64,000 nucleotides of DNA, taken from positions 620,001-684,000 of the forward strand of contig NZ_OZ034986.1 in the NCBI RefSeq assembly GCF_964030895.1, given 5' to 3'. Shown here in pieces: positions 1-10,209 of this stretch. The notes beneath the pieces were generated by a model. That model was not told the DNA's origin. It worked only from the letters and a program-made list of their open reading frames with translations, and made no database searches. Position numbers and translations under genes: made by a program. Position 1 is the first letter of the stretch; every line of letters begins with the position of its first letter. The stretch comes from Spiroplasma endosymbiont of Nebria brevicollis. GTDB lineage: Bacteria > Bacillota_I > Bacilli_A > Mycoplasmatales > VBWQ01.

Positions 1-567
1 AATTATATTAATAATAATTTATTATACAATAATACTAGGTTGCAATTTAATTTAGATGAGAAACGAACACAACATTGTCTTAATGTTGGTGAAATGGCAC
101 GAAAATTGGCTATTCACTATAATATTAATCCTATTCATGCCCAAATTGCTGGTAATTATCATGATCTTTGTAAACAGTGAAGTAAAGGCAAAATGACAAG
201 GTATTTAACGAAACATAATAAAGATATCCTACAAGAACCGTTTCCAGTTTGACACGGTTATGTAGCAGCATTATATTTAAAAAACCATTATCTAGTCACT
301 AATGAGGCAATCATTCTCGCGATTGCTAAACATACTATGGGTGCTATTATGATGACAAAATTAGATTTAATAGTGTTATTAGCTGATAAAATTTCTATCG
401 AACGAACATCACCTTATGTCGAACAATTACGAACACTGGCATTTAAAGATTTAACTTTAGCCTTTAAATTTTATTTAAAAACCTTAAAAACCAATTTGGA
501 AGCAAAACATCAACCACTAAATAAAAACTTTTTAACAATTTATGAATCATGAATCACTAAGGAGTAA
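1..567 (+). CDS. yqeK: HD-domain hydrolase, YqeK-like (5' end missing)
   Basis: The frame is open from base 1, so the N terminus lies outside the window. It contains the YqeK hallmarks in order: EKRTQHCLNV near base 60, the metal-binding HD pair in NYHDLCK, a histidine in AIAKHT, and LLADKISIERTSP, the typical C-terminal D-K-x-x-x-x-R signature. YqeK proteins hydrolyse Ap4A-type dinucleotides and are often found with or fused to the NAD adenylyltransferase NadD; whether NadD is fused here cannot be seen. Two TGA codons are read as Trp. The TAA stop lies 2 bases before the ATG of the ABC transporter, and the AAGGAG of that gene overlaps this coding end, so the two are probably cotranscribed. 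Confidence 0.8.
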
Positions 568-569
568 CA

Positions 570-2477
570 ATGATGGCAGAAAAAACTAACAAAAAATCCA
601 AACTGATAAAGTCTGATGAGATTAATGTGCAACCAGAAAATAAAGTTGACAATAACAATTTTAATGATAACCAAACAACACCCAATAAAAAACGTGCTAA
701 ATTAAAAAAAGGAATATCAGGTTTTAATGAACTACGTATTAAAAAAAGTGGTTTCATGCTAACTGTTTTTAAATATTTTAAAAAGTATCCAATCCTTTAT
801 ATTGTTGCCATGATAGCAACTGTAGCATCAGCGGCAGTATCAGTAATCATTCCTAAAATTACCAATAATTTTTTAGCAGTACCTGATGGTTTTAGTAATT
901 GAAATAACATTTTAAATTTAGCGTATATTCTTATTAGCTTACAAATTGGTTCGGGATTATTTATGTATGTTCGTAATTTAACAGGAAGTATGATTGGTGT
1001 TAAAGTAGAAATTGAATATCGTAATAAAGTTTTAAAACATTTATTAGAATTAGATATGTCATATTATGAAGACCGTAAAATTGGCGATACTCTAACTAAA
1101 CTTATTAGTGATACAGGTGTGATTGGTGAAAACATGCAATCAATTCCCTTAACTATTCTTAGTTCTGTTGTTACCTTCTTTGGTTCAATTTATGTTATCT
1201 TCTCTTTAAATTGACAGTTATCATTAATTGTTTTAGGAATTGTTTTATTAATCTTAGTAGTGTCAATATTAAATGTCCAAATTATTCGTTACTTAAACTA
1301 CAAATGACGAAAAGTATATACTGATGTTAATGCTGATATTACCGACCGTTTAAGTACCATTACCTTAATTAAAAGTAATGCTACTGAAAAAACAGAGAAT
1401 GAAAGATTTGTTAATGAACATCTTAAATACTACCAAGCTGCTAAGAAAACTATTACCTTTGATAGTTTTACGAGAGCATTACTAATTACCTTACTAACAG
1501 GTATTAATATTGTTGGATTAGTAGCAGGATTTATCTTTGTTAATAAAGGAATGTTACAACCCACAACTCTAATTGCTTTTATCTTAGCTGTTAATACTTT
1601 AATTTTCCCAGTTATTCAAAGTATTGTCTTACTTGGGAACCTTGCTAAAACATCAACTTCAATTATACGAGTTAACGAAATTTTAGACGTTGAACCAAAA
1701 ATTAAAACTAAAGATAATGCTTTAGCAGTTAATGAAATTACTAATGATATTGTTTTTGAAAATGTTAACTTCCGTTATGATGATAAAGAAGCATGAATCT
1801 TAGAAAACTTTAACTTCACATTTGAAAAAGGAAAAAGTTATGCCATAGTTGGTGCCACAGGAGTTGGTAAAACGACTATCTCAAAATTACTATTACGTTA
1901 TTATGATCCAGCCCAAGGTCGAATTTTAATTAATAAAGATACTGATTTACGTGATGTTGACTTAACACAATATTTACACCACATTGGTTATATTGAACAA
2001 GATCCACAAATTTTATATGGTACCTTTGCTGAAAACATTAGTTATACAAAGCAAGGTGCAACATTAGATGAAATCAAAGCAGCAGCCGCGAAGGCTAATC
2101 TTCACGACTATGTTCAAGAACTACCTAATGGTTATAACACCATTTTAGGAGAACGTGGGATTAATTTATCAGGTGGTCAAAAACAAAGAGTTGCCATTGC
2201 CCGAATCTTTTTAAAAAATCCCGAATTACTAATCTTAGATGAAGCCACAAGTGCCCTTGATAACATTGTTGAAAAAGAAATCCAAACTCAATTTAATAAA
2301 TTGATGATTGGTCGTACAAGTATTGTTATTGCTCACCGTTTATCAACTATTAAAACTGTTGATAAAATCTTAGTATTAGAAAAAGGGAAAGGTTTAGTTC
2401 AAATTGGTACTTTTGATGAGTTGAAAGTTAAAGAAGGCCACTTTAAACATTTATATGAAGCAGGAATTATGGGATAA
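570..2477 (+). CDS. ABC exporter, fused membrane and ATPase domains
   Basis: The 635-aa product is a half-transporter. A hydrophilic Lys/Asn-rich N terminus of about 55 residues is followed by six membrane segments (about residues 65-350) and a C-terminal nucleotide-binding domain. Walker A is GATGVGKTT, the signature is LSGGQKQR, Walker B is LLILDEAT and the H-loop is AHRLST, all intact. These MsbA/MdlB-type proteins export lipids, peptides or drugs as dimers; the substrate cannot be told from sequence. The ATG at 570 is preceded by AAGGAG, and a second ATG follows directly. Four TGA codons are read as Trp. It ends before a clear terminator. Confidence 0.9.
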
Positions 2478-2523
2478 TTTTTTACGATTTCCACTGTAAT
2501 TTTGTAGAAAAAGATATCAATAC

Positions 2524-2560
2524 AACCTAAAATTTGATTTTATTGAATTTTAGGTTTTTT
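2524..2560 (+). terminator. intrinsic terminator after ABC exporter
   Basis: An 11-bp stem (AACCTAAAATT / AATTTTAGGTT) is followed by a short T run, 47 bases after the stop codon. Confidence 0.75.
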
Positions 2561-2631
2561 ATTAAATAACACTTATTTTATTATATAATTACTACAAATA
2601 CTAATTTTAGTATTTGGAAAGGAACAAACTT

Positions 2632-3878
2632 ATGAAATCATTATTGACATTAATTGCTACAACTTCTTTAATCGGAACTGTACTACCAACTATTAATAAT
2701 CATCAAGTAACACCTACCAATACAACAAAAACCGTATCAAATCTAACATGAAAATTTACTAAAACTAAGAAAAATATCGAAAATATCACATTTTGAAATA
2801 GTACAACTAGTATTATTAAGGAGCAAAAAAACTAATAAACTCTTTTTTATTAATCCCAAAGGTGAAATTAAAGATACTAATTTATACAATCCTACTCCTA
2901 ATCCAACTACTTTTGCTGAAGTTAGTAATAATAATTACATTATTATTACTGGTGGTAAAACTGTTACTTCGCCACTTCAATTCTTTTTAGTTAATAAGGA
3001 CTATAAATTTATTGATTTAAATAGCTTTGATGCTTTAAAAAATGTAAATATTAAAAATGTTCAAGTAATTGATAGCACTCATGTTATGATTACTGATGGA
3101 TATTATAATGGATTTTTATTAACTATTAATAATGAAAAAACAGATGTTAGCAAATTAAATATTACAATTCTTAGTGCAAAGAAAATTAGTGATAATCTAG
3201 TTGCTATTACAAGTGAAAAAATACTTTCAAAAGAAAAAAAAGATATCACAATTATTTATGATATTGTTAATAACAAACAAATCCAAGAATTTGATGATAT
3301 TATCTTTACTAATATTAAAATGTTTAATGATCAAAAAGGTGTATTAACAACAGCTGATTTAAAAACCTACTGAGTTAGTAATAATAATTATGTAACTTTA
3401 AAGTTATTAGATTTTAAAAGTACCGGTCTTGATTTTTTAAATAGTAAAACTATTATTGCTACTAGCGAAACATCATCATACCAAATAAATATTGATGGTA
3501 CTTTTTCTGTTTTAAAACACTCAGGAGAATTTGATTTTTGTAGCAATAATCTTGGTATCGTTTTTAACTATGATGAATCTTATTTAATTAGCCAAGAACC
3601 TATAACAAATGAATTAAATTATACTCAAATTAAAATTAATAATTTGCCTATCAATCTTTATGACTATCGAACACCAGTTGTCGTAGTAAGTGAGGGCTAT
3701 TTAATGTTTTCAGTAAATACTAATGGAGAATATAAATCATATGTGATAGACAAAACTGGTAATAATGTTGAAAATTTTTCCTACTAATTATGTAGTAAAC
3801 TTGGGTGCAATTTATGATAACATAAGTATTGTTCTTAATCCCACAACAAGTGAAACTGATTTTTTAACTATTTCTTAA
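2632..3878 (+). pseudogene. secreted/surface protein with two frameshifts
   Basis: The ATG at 2632 follows GGAAAGGA and opens an N terminus like a signal peptide (MKSLLTLIATTSLIGT) but without a lipobox cysteine. The first frame stops near 2835 at an A7 run; a long open frame then continues to about 3785, stops near a T5 run, and the other frame carries the end to the TAA at 3876-3878. The body is Asn- and Ile-rich with repeated short beta-strand-like segments, perhaps a beta-propeller-like surface protein. No family was recognised. It is either a decaying gene or one hit by two homopolymer errors. Confidence 0.6.
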
Positions 3879-3897
3879 GTTAAAAAGTATCTTTTAT

Positions 3898-3938
3898 TTT
3901 AAAACCTGTTAGTTTCAATAACTAACAGGTTTTAATTT
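3898..3938. terminator. bidirectional terminator
   Basis: A stem AAAACCTGTTAGT / ACTAACAGGTTTT with a 7-base loop has A and T runs on its two sides. It lies between two convergent genes and can serve both. Confidence 0.75.
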
Positions 3939-4900
3939 TAAATATTCAAAGAATCAATTCATTTCTTAACATCATCTAAGATTTCTGTAATATTAGGTTC
4001 ATTTAAAATAGCATGTTTTCCATTTTCATAAAAATTATAAGTAATTCCATCTCGTCAATGTTTATTATTGATTTCAATCTTATTGAAATCAGCAAAGGCA
4101 TCTTGACCTGATTGTACAATTAACACCGGACATTTAGCACTATTAAGATTTTTAGGAACATTTTTACTTAACTTCTGAGCTTGTAAGGAGAATAACAAAG
4201 TGAACTTCATATTAGTCATTGCCCGCATTTTACCATTTTTAATATATTTAGGATTAGTTGATATTTCTTCCATTTCAAAAGTAAGAGGTAAATTATGATG
4301 TTTATGAAATATAAAACCTAATAATGATTGACAAATCAATGAAGGTTTTAATTTAAATACTTGTTTTTTAGTAACAAAATTAGTTAGTACCACACCATCA
4401 ATCATTTTAGTTAATTTCTTAGCAGCTAATGCTGTTAAAGCTGAACCTAAAGACTCACCCATTAAAATAATCTTTTTATCAGGATAACGTTCATTTAAAA
4501 CACTAATAATATCTTTAATGTCATTAATAGTTGTCCCTAATGTGTGATATTTTCATTTTTCATTTTCTCCAAAACCACGTTGATCAAAACTTAAAAAAGA
4601 AATGCCATTTTTAGTAAAATATTTAGCTGATGTTTTAAAATCAGTTAATGAAGCACCCATTCCATGAACACCAATAATAATATATTTGCTACTATTAACA
4701 AACTTAAATTCAGTATGTAAAAAATAATTATCACGAGTTATGATTCCCTCATTACTTCATTGGGGAAAATGGAGATTACGTTCTCAGTAATAGTCGATAT
4801 GAAAAATTTGATAAATGCGATAAATAATATAAATTAATAGTAAGACTGCTAAAATACTAATGACTACTGTTCATCAATACTGTTGCCAAAAATTATCCAT
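3938..4900 (-). CDS. membrane-anchored alpha/beta hydrolase
   Basis: The 320-aa product starts with a membrane anchor (about residues 11-28), then has the alpha/beta hydrolase landmarks: oxyanion motif HGMGAS (79-84), FDQRGFG, nucleophile elbow GESLGS with Ser150, an acidic residue in SGQDAF and the final His in GKHAIL. This set is typical of lysophospholipase or monoglyceride-lipase-like enzymes, so a role in membrane lipid turnover is possible but inferred. The ATG at 4900 has GGAGG about 10 bases upstream. Several TGA codons are Trp. It is transcribed alone, converging on the surface-protein pseudogene. Confidence 0.8.
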
Positions 4901-5024
4901 AATAGTTTAATAACCTCCAAAAATAGCACAAGAATAAAATTGCTTATTAATATTTTATCAAATTAATTAATATTTTATTCAAACTAAAGCAATTCAGGTA
5001 TATTTAATTAAAAAAGTTTTTTTA

Positions 5025-5055
5025 AAATGCATCTAAGAATTACCTAGATGCATTT
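5025..5055 (-). terminator. hairpin after crr
   Basis: A perfect 11-bp stem (AAATGCATCTA / TAGATGCATTT) with a 9-base loop lies 18 bases past the crr stop. On the minus strand only a short T run follows, so termination may be weak. Confidence 0.6.
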
Positions 5056-5072
5056 ATTCTTTATTAAAATTA

Positions 5073-5591
5073 TTATTTTTTAACAATCTCAGCAACTAAT
5101 TGTCCTTGTGTTATTTCACCTTTAACTAACACGTTAACTTTATAGTCTAACATTGTTTCAGTAGTAAACACAATTGGTGTAACAACTTCTTTTTTACCTT
5201 TTTCTTTGATTTCTTGTAAATTTGCAATCACCATAACATCATTTTTGTTAATTCTATTACCTTGTTTAACTTTGATGTCAAAACCTTTACCTGCTAATTC
5301 AACTGTATCAATTCCAATATGAACTAAACATTCAACACCAGTGGTATCATCTTTAATTCCATAGGCATGCCCTGTATTGAAAACAGTTGCTAAAACTCCG
5401 CTAAAGGGCGCAACGAAACTAATTCCTGCTTTTTCTTTATAATGAGGAATAATGGCAAAACCAGTTCCTAACATTTCTTGGGCAAAAACAGGATCTTGTA
5501 CTTCACTAAGATTAATAATTTTTCCAGAAACTGGGGCATAGATTTTTAATTTCTTACTTTTACCTGTATTTTTTGAAAATAATTTTCACAT
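5073..5591 (-). CDS. crr: PTS glucose-type EIIA (Crr)
   Basis: The 172-aa EIIA(Glc)-type phosphocarrier passes phosphate from HPr to sugar-specific EIIB domains. It has YAPVSGKI, the two expected active-site histidines at about 75 (NTGHAYG) and 91 (CLVHIGIDT, the phosphorylated one), and the C-terminal VKGEITQGQ-like end of the family. Length is normal. The ATG at 5591 is preceded by GAGGAG, and its second codon is TGA read as Trp. Upstream on the same strand are a 90-aa membrane protein and ptsI, so general PTS components are grouped, although no HPr gene lies here. Confidence 0.92.
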
Positions 5592-5650
5592 TTTTATTCT
5601 CCTCTTTAATTACAATATATGTATACCTTATAATTCTAGCATAACTTTTA

Positions 5651-5923
5651 TTAATTTAATCAACTAATTAGTGACATAATGGCACTTATTAGCGAAACTA
5701 AAAACATAAAGGCAATCATTAAAAAAATTTTACGTTTAATGAATACTAAAATACCTTCTTCTTTGCTAATCTTCAAATACTTTTGATTATTTGGCTGTTT
5801 ACTTCATCATAAGTGAATACCTAAAAAAATAATTCCTAGCACTATTGATGAAGTTATTCATACAATGAACCCAACAGTTGTTGTAGTTTGTGGTGTTGCT
5901 ACTGCTTGAAAATTTCAATACAT
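5651..5923 (-). CDS. small membrane protein between ptsI and crr
   Basis: A 90-aa protein with two strong membrane segments (about residues 14-36 and 66-86) joined by a basic loop rich in Lys, Asn and Trp. Three or more Trp codons are TGA. An AAAGGA lies about 10 bases before the ATG, and ptsI ends 13 bases upstream, so it is probably cotranscribed with ptsI. No family was recognised. Its place between two soluble PTS proteins may only reflect operon history. Confidence 0.6.
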
Positions 5924-5936
5924 TTTATAATATCCT

Positions 5937-7658
5937 TTATTTTATTTTTAACGTCTTTTCAACTAATGATTTAACTTCATCGTTAGTTTCACATTCTAAG
6001 GCTTTGGCAAGCAATTGCTCCATATCCTTTTTATTTAAAGTACTAATAATTTTTCTTGTTTCTAAAACACTAGATGCTGACATTGAGAATTCGTCTAATC
6101 CTAATCCCACTAATAATGGTACAGCAATTTGGTCACCTGCCATTTCGCCACACATGGCAACAGGACGATTATGTTTATGTCCACCATCAATTGTCATTTT
6201 AATTAAACGTAAAATAGCAGGGTGATATGGTTGGTACAAATATGACACTTTTTCTGACATACGGTCAGCAGCAATACTATATTGAATTAAATCATTTGTG
6301 CCAATTGAAAAGAAATCAGCGTATTTAGCAAATGTTTCGGCATTAATAGCAGCAACAGGAATTTCAATCATCATTCCAATTTTAATATCATCGCTAACAG
6401 CAATCTTAGCTTTTTTTAATTCATCTTTACATTCTAAAGTTAATGCCTTGGCTGCTTTAAATTCTTCAACTGTGGCAATCATAGGAAACATAATTGCTAA
6501 TTTGCCAAAAACAGAGGCACGCAGTAAAGCACGTAATTGAGTTTTAAAAATATCTTTACGATCTAAACATAAACGAATAGCACGATAACCAAGGAATGGA
6601 TTCATTTCTTTTGGTAAATCTAAATAGGATAATTCTTTGTCACCACCAATATCTAAAGTCCTAATAACAATTTGATTTTTTGTTTTTTCTAATACGGCTT
6701 TATATTGTTCAAATTGAAATTCTTCAGTAGGAAAATCATTACTTTCCATATATAAGAATTCAGTTCTAAATAATCCCACACCTTGGGCATCAAATTCTAA
6801 TACTTTATCCATATCTTTCGGTGAACCAATATTAGCTTCTAATTTTACTTCATGATTATCTTTAGTTACAGTTTTTTTTCCTTTAAATACTAGTAATTCT
6901 GTTTGTAGTTTAACTCATGCTGTTTGTTTAGCAATCCATTTATTTTTTTCACTAGCATCCAAGTTAATTTCAACGTTTCCCTCGCTACCATCTAAGGCAC
7001 AAATTTGATTATCTTTTATTTTAGCAGTAACGTCTTGTAAACCAAGAACAGCAGGAATGCCGATACTACGTGCCATAATTGCTGCATGTGATGTTCTACC
7101 GCCAATATCACATAAGAATCCTTTGACAAATTTTGGGTTTAACTGACTAGTTTCTGATGGAGTTAAATCATGACTAACGATAATTATTTCTTCTTTAATA
7201 GCTGTTAAATCTACAGTTTTGATATTTAAGATTTTTCTTAAAATACGATCACGAACGTCAATGACATCCCCAACACGTTCACGGAAGTAGTCATCATCCA
7301 TTCCTTGTAAAGTAGTAATAGTTTTATTAGCAACAATTTCAGTAGCACGTACTGCATTAAACATTTCTGATTTAATTAGTTCCTCTACACCTTCTACTAA
7401 TTCAGGATCGGTTGTGACACTAAGATGGGCTTCAAAAACAGCAGCTTTATTAGCACCCATAGTTGCTGTTGTTTTTTGAATTAAAACTTCAATATCTTTG
7501 CCTGCAGCCTCTAAAGCAGCATGAAATTTCTTAATTTCATTAGCTACTTGTTTTTCGTTAACTTTTTTATCACTAGTTTTAATTACTTCATGTTTTAAAA
7601 CTAAAGCTTTAGCTAAGGCAATACCATTACTAGCACCAATGCCTTTTAATTTTAACAT
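5937..7658 (-). CDS. ptsI: PTS enzyme I
   Basis: The 573-aa phosphoenolpyruvate-protein phosphotransferase starts the PTS cascade by transferring phosphate from PEP to its own histidine and then to HPr. The phosphorylated His is about residue 191 in [13 protein letters not shown]. The PEP-binding barrel follows, with [21 protein letters not shown] and the Cys-containing [10 protein letters not shown] near the C terminus. Length matches the family. The ATG at 7658 is preceded by GAGGAG. One TGA-encoded Trp interrupts the frame under the standard code. It is the first gene of the ptsI - membrane protein - crr cluster. Confidence 0.95.
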
Positions 7659-7815
7659 TTAATTCACTCCTCATATTTTGTGTTTAATTAGCATCATTTA
7701 AATTATAATAAATATTTCCTATAATTGTTAAAAAAATTATTTATTTGTGATAAATATCATAATTAAATAGTAAATTAATGTTTAACATTCTTAATAAAGT
7801 CAAAGTTTTTTTGTG

Positions 7816-7997
7816 TTAGCAGTTTTTTGAAAGTAATAATAAAAAAATCATAAAATTCCAAATAATTTTAATTTTATTAATATTGTTCGCAACTGCTAGT
7901 TTTTCATTACTATCATTAATAGTTAATACATATTCTTCTTGAAGTTCTAAGAAAGCACTTAGAATTTTTTGATTTTTGTTGATGATTTTTCTTCCAT
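7816..7997 (-). pseudogene. small frameshifted membrane protein
   Basis: A strong AAGGAG (8005-8010) lies 7 bases before an ATG at 7997, but that frame stops after 12 codons just past a run of six A's. The neighbouring frame is open from there to 7816 and encodes a plausible protein with an acidic helix (AFLELQEEYV) and a C-terminal membrane helix. Joining the frames gives about 60 residues. A broken small gene or a homopolymer error are equally likely; function unknown. Confidence 0.35.
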
Positions 7998-8230
7998 TTT
8001 CTTGCTCCTTTTTTAATCCTACATACAATTAAAATTGTACCACATAACGAAAAATACCCAAGAATTCATTGATATTTATTTGTTATTTTTGGCATGTATG
8101 GAGAAAAATCTGAAAATAAATATATTGAAATTTCATATTAGGTATGTTTTAGTACTTTTTATTAAATACAAAAAAACTATTAAAAATGATAAAATCATAA
8201 TTATAAAAACACTAGGAGGTAATGAAAATA

Positions 8231-8833
8231 ATGTCAAACAAAGTATTAGTAATCAAATCATCACCAATTACCAAAGAAAAATCATATTCAATAGCACTAG
8301 TTAATCATTTTGTTAAATACTACTGTGAATTCCATCCAGAAGATGAAATTATTGAATTAGATTTAAATGAAATAGCCATGAGTAAGAAAAATATTAATAC
8401 TCACAACTTTAACGAGTATTTCAATAAGGACGATTCAGATTTTTATATTAACCAATTAAAAAGTGTTCAAAAAGTAATTTTTGTTTCACCTATGATTAAT
8501 TTTAATATTAGTCCTATTGGAAAAACTTACTTAGACCATATCCTAGTACCTAACAAAACCTTCTCTTATAAATACCAAAAAAAAGGTGATGCCATTGGTT
8601 TATTAGATAACCTAAAAGTACAAATTTTAACAACACAAGGTGCCCCTTTTGGTTGATATCCTTGAGGAAATCATACTGAATATTTGCGTGGTACTTGAAA
8701 CTTTGTTGGAGCCAAAGTAGTAGCACCAATATTAGTAGCAGGAACGAAAGTTAAGCCAGAAAGTGATTTAACACCTGAGCAATTAATTGATAAGTATGAT
8801 GTTAAAATTAAAGCTGCAGCTAAGATATTTTAA
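8231..8833 (+). CDS. azoR: FMN-dependent NADH-azoreductase (AzoR/AcpD family)
   Basis: The 200-aa flavodoxin-fold quinone/azo reductase has the N-terminal phosphate-binding stretch VLVIKSSP, the PMINFNISPIGKTYLDHIL motif of AzoR proteins and the TTQGAPFGW loop. It probably detoxifies quinones with NADH as donor. Two in-frame ATGs follow AGGAGGT (8214-8220): the one at 8222 is only 2 bases away, so the one at 8231, with normal spacing, is preferred. Several Trp codons are TGA. It stands alone, with a long inverted repeat behind it. Confidence 0.88.
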
Positions 8834-8860
8834 AATAGAGATCTTTCCTAAATAAACATA

Positions 8861-8932
8861 AACACCTATAATAAAGTAGACACATAAAAGTCACTATTGT
8901 GATAATTATGGTAAAGCTTTATTATAGGTGTT
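8861..8932. repeat. 72-bp element with 16-bp perfect terminal inverted repeats
   Basis: AACACCTATAATAAAG at 8861-8876 is exactly complementary to 8917-8932, with a 40-base interior. No T run follows, so it is not a standard terminator. Inside the left arm, AAAGTAGACA resembles the AAAGTGGACA at the IS3-type remnant near 25,000. A miniature element (MITE) or an IS scar is possible. Confidence 0.5.
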
Positions 8933-8995
8933 GACAGTTTATAGAGACAACTTTTCATCATGCTTTTCTACAAAACTAAAGCATATTACTAATAA

Positions 8996-9929
8996 TTAAG
9001 CAGGTCAAACTGAATCATCATTACCTTGAATAATAGAAATATTATTTCTACTTCATGTTTCATAATCATAACCATTAATATCTAAATTAAATCGAAAAAT
9101 GTTACTTTCTAAATAAATTTTAAAAGCATTTTCACCTTTCAAATGTTGATTTAAAATTTGATTTGTAAAATTTACATCAACATGATTTACCACCAGCATA
9201 TGTATTATAAGTTTGAAAAAAATCATTGGTAGTTAAAACATTTTCATTAATAGCAAGTTTTTTAATTTTATCATTAGCATAACTAATAACATCACCAAAA
9301 GTATTATTATTATTTTTATAGTTTTCAAACTCAGTTTTATTCATTGTTAATCTAAAACTTCCGTTATCAGCTATAAATAACTTACGGCTCAAAGTTCCGT
9401 TATTCATAAAAATAGTAGCATATTTGTCAGCAACATCATCAATTTTCTTTATTCTGCTTTGATTTTCTACAATTACTGTCGGGATAGTAATTGGTAATAA
9501 AGTTAAGTTATCATAACTTCAAGCATTAATTTTATACTCTGATGTTAAACTAACACTAGATAAATCCTGAGCAGGTATTAAAGATTTAGATTGTCATGAA
9601 TCTAAATATCTTTCAAAAGTTTGATTTTGAACATTCATACCTGATTCTCCATGTTTTTTTAAAGCACTAATTACTTCTGATTTATTATTGGAATTAAAAA
9701 TATTAGGACCATTATCAAAAATACGTAATTGCATTCCTGTCATAACATGATCTGAAATTTGTCTTAAAAAATTAGAATTAATAATTTTTTCTTTGGCAGT
9801 TGCTGCTAGTGTTAAATAGTCAGTTTCATCAACTACTGGTGGTGTTTTATTTCAGCCACAGGCCATCACATTTAATGGAACTGGGGTGGTAAGGGTTAAT
9901 ACCGTTAGTAAAGATAGTAGTTTTCTCAT
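8996..9929 (-). pseudogene. lipoprotein, frameshifted (paralogue of 23183-24747)
   Basis: The ATG at 9929 follows GAGGGAAA and opens a lipoprotein signal peptide (MRKLLSLLTVLTLTT) with a lipobox ending VMAC, the Cys about residue 22. About 250 codons are open, then the frame is lost near 9180 at GGTGGTAAATCATG and the rest continues in another frame to the TAA at 8996. The mature part is Asn/Lys-rich with no recognised domain. The first 22 residues, the SD site and about 75 bases of leader are nearly the same as those of the gene at 23183, so the two are paralogues. Confidence 0.65.
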
Positions 9930-10005
9930 AAATTGTTTCCCTCTTTCTCTCTATATTGAAAGTACCACTTATTTAGTGAAACATTCTACTCTTATTATAT
10001 ATATT
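9930..10005 (-). promoter_or_regulatory. duplicated lipoprotein promoter/leader, copy 1
   Basis: This segment, read on the minus strand, nearly matches 23100-23182. Both hold a TATATATAATAA-type -10 region, AGTAGAA, then GTTTCACTAAATAAGTGGTAC with the small CACT/AGTG inverted repeat, and an SD site. Confidence 0.5.
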
Positions 10006-10089
10006 TGTATACATATAGTGTTAAATGTGCTAATTAAATCAATAAATATCATTTATAGGTGTACTAAAATCAATAGCATTTGCTTGCAA

Positions 10090-10120
10090 TTTATGTGATA
10101 AAATCTCAATTACACATAAA
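10090..10120. promoter_or_regulatory. palindrome with -10-like core upstream of fruA
   Basis: TTTATGTG and CACATAAA flank a core that contains GATAAAAT. It could be an operator overlapping a -10 box for the fru gene 90 bases downstream. Almost the same arrangement recurs at 34906-34935. Confidence 0.35.
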
Positions 10121-10209
10121 GAAATCCAAAACCTAAAAAATATTTTTCAAATAAATAAAAAATTCCTACTTTTTATAAAAAAGGAGATAAAATAACATAG
10201 GAAAGGAAG

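Noticed and set aside
8035-8304. 89-aa plus-strand frame before azoR
   Set aside because: It overlaps the azoR start in another frame, has no ribosome site, and crosses the promoter region of azoR.
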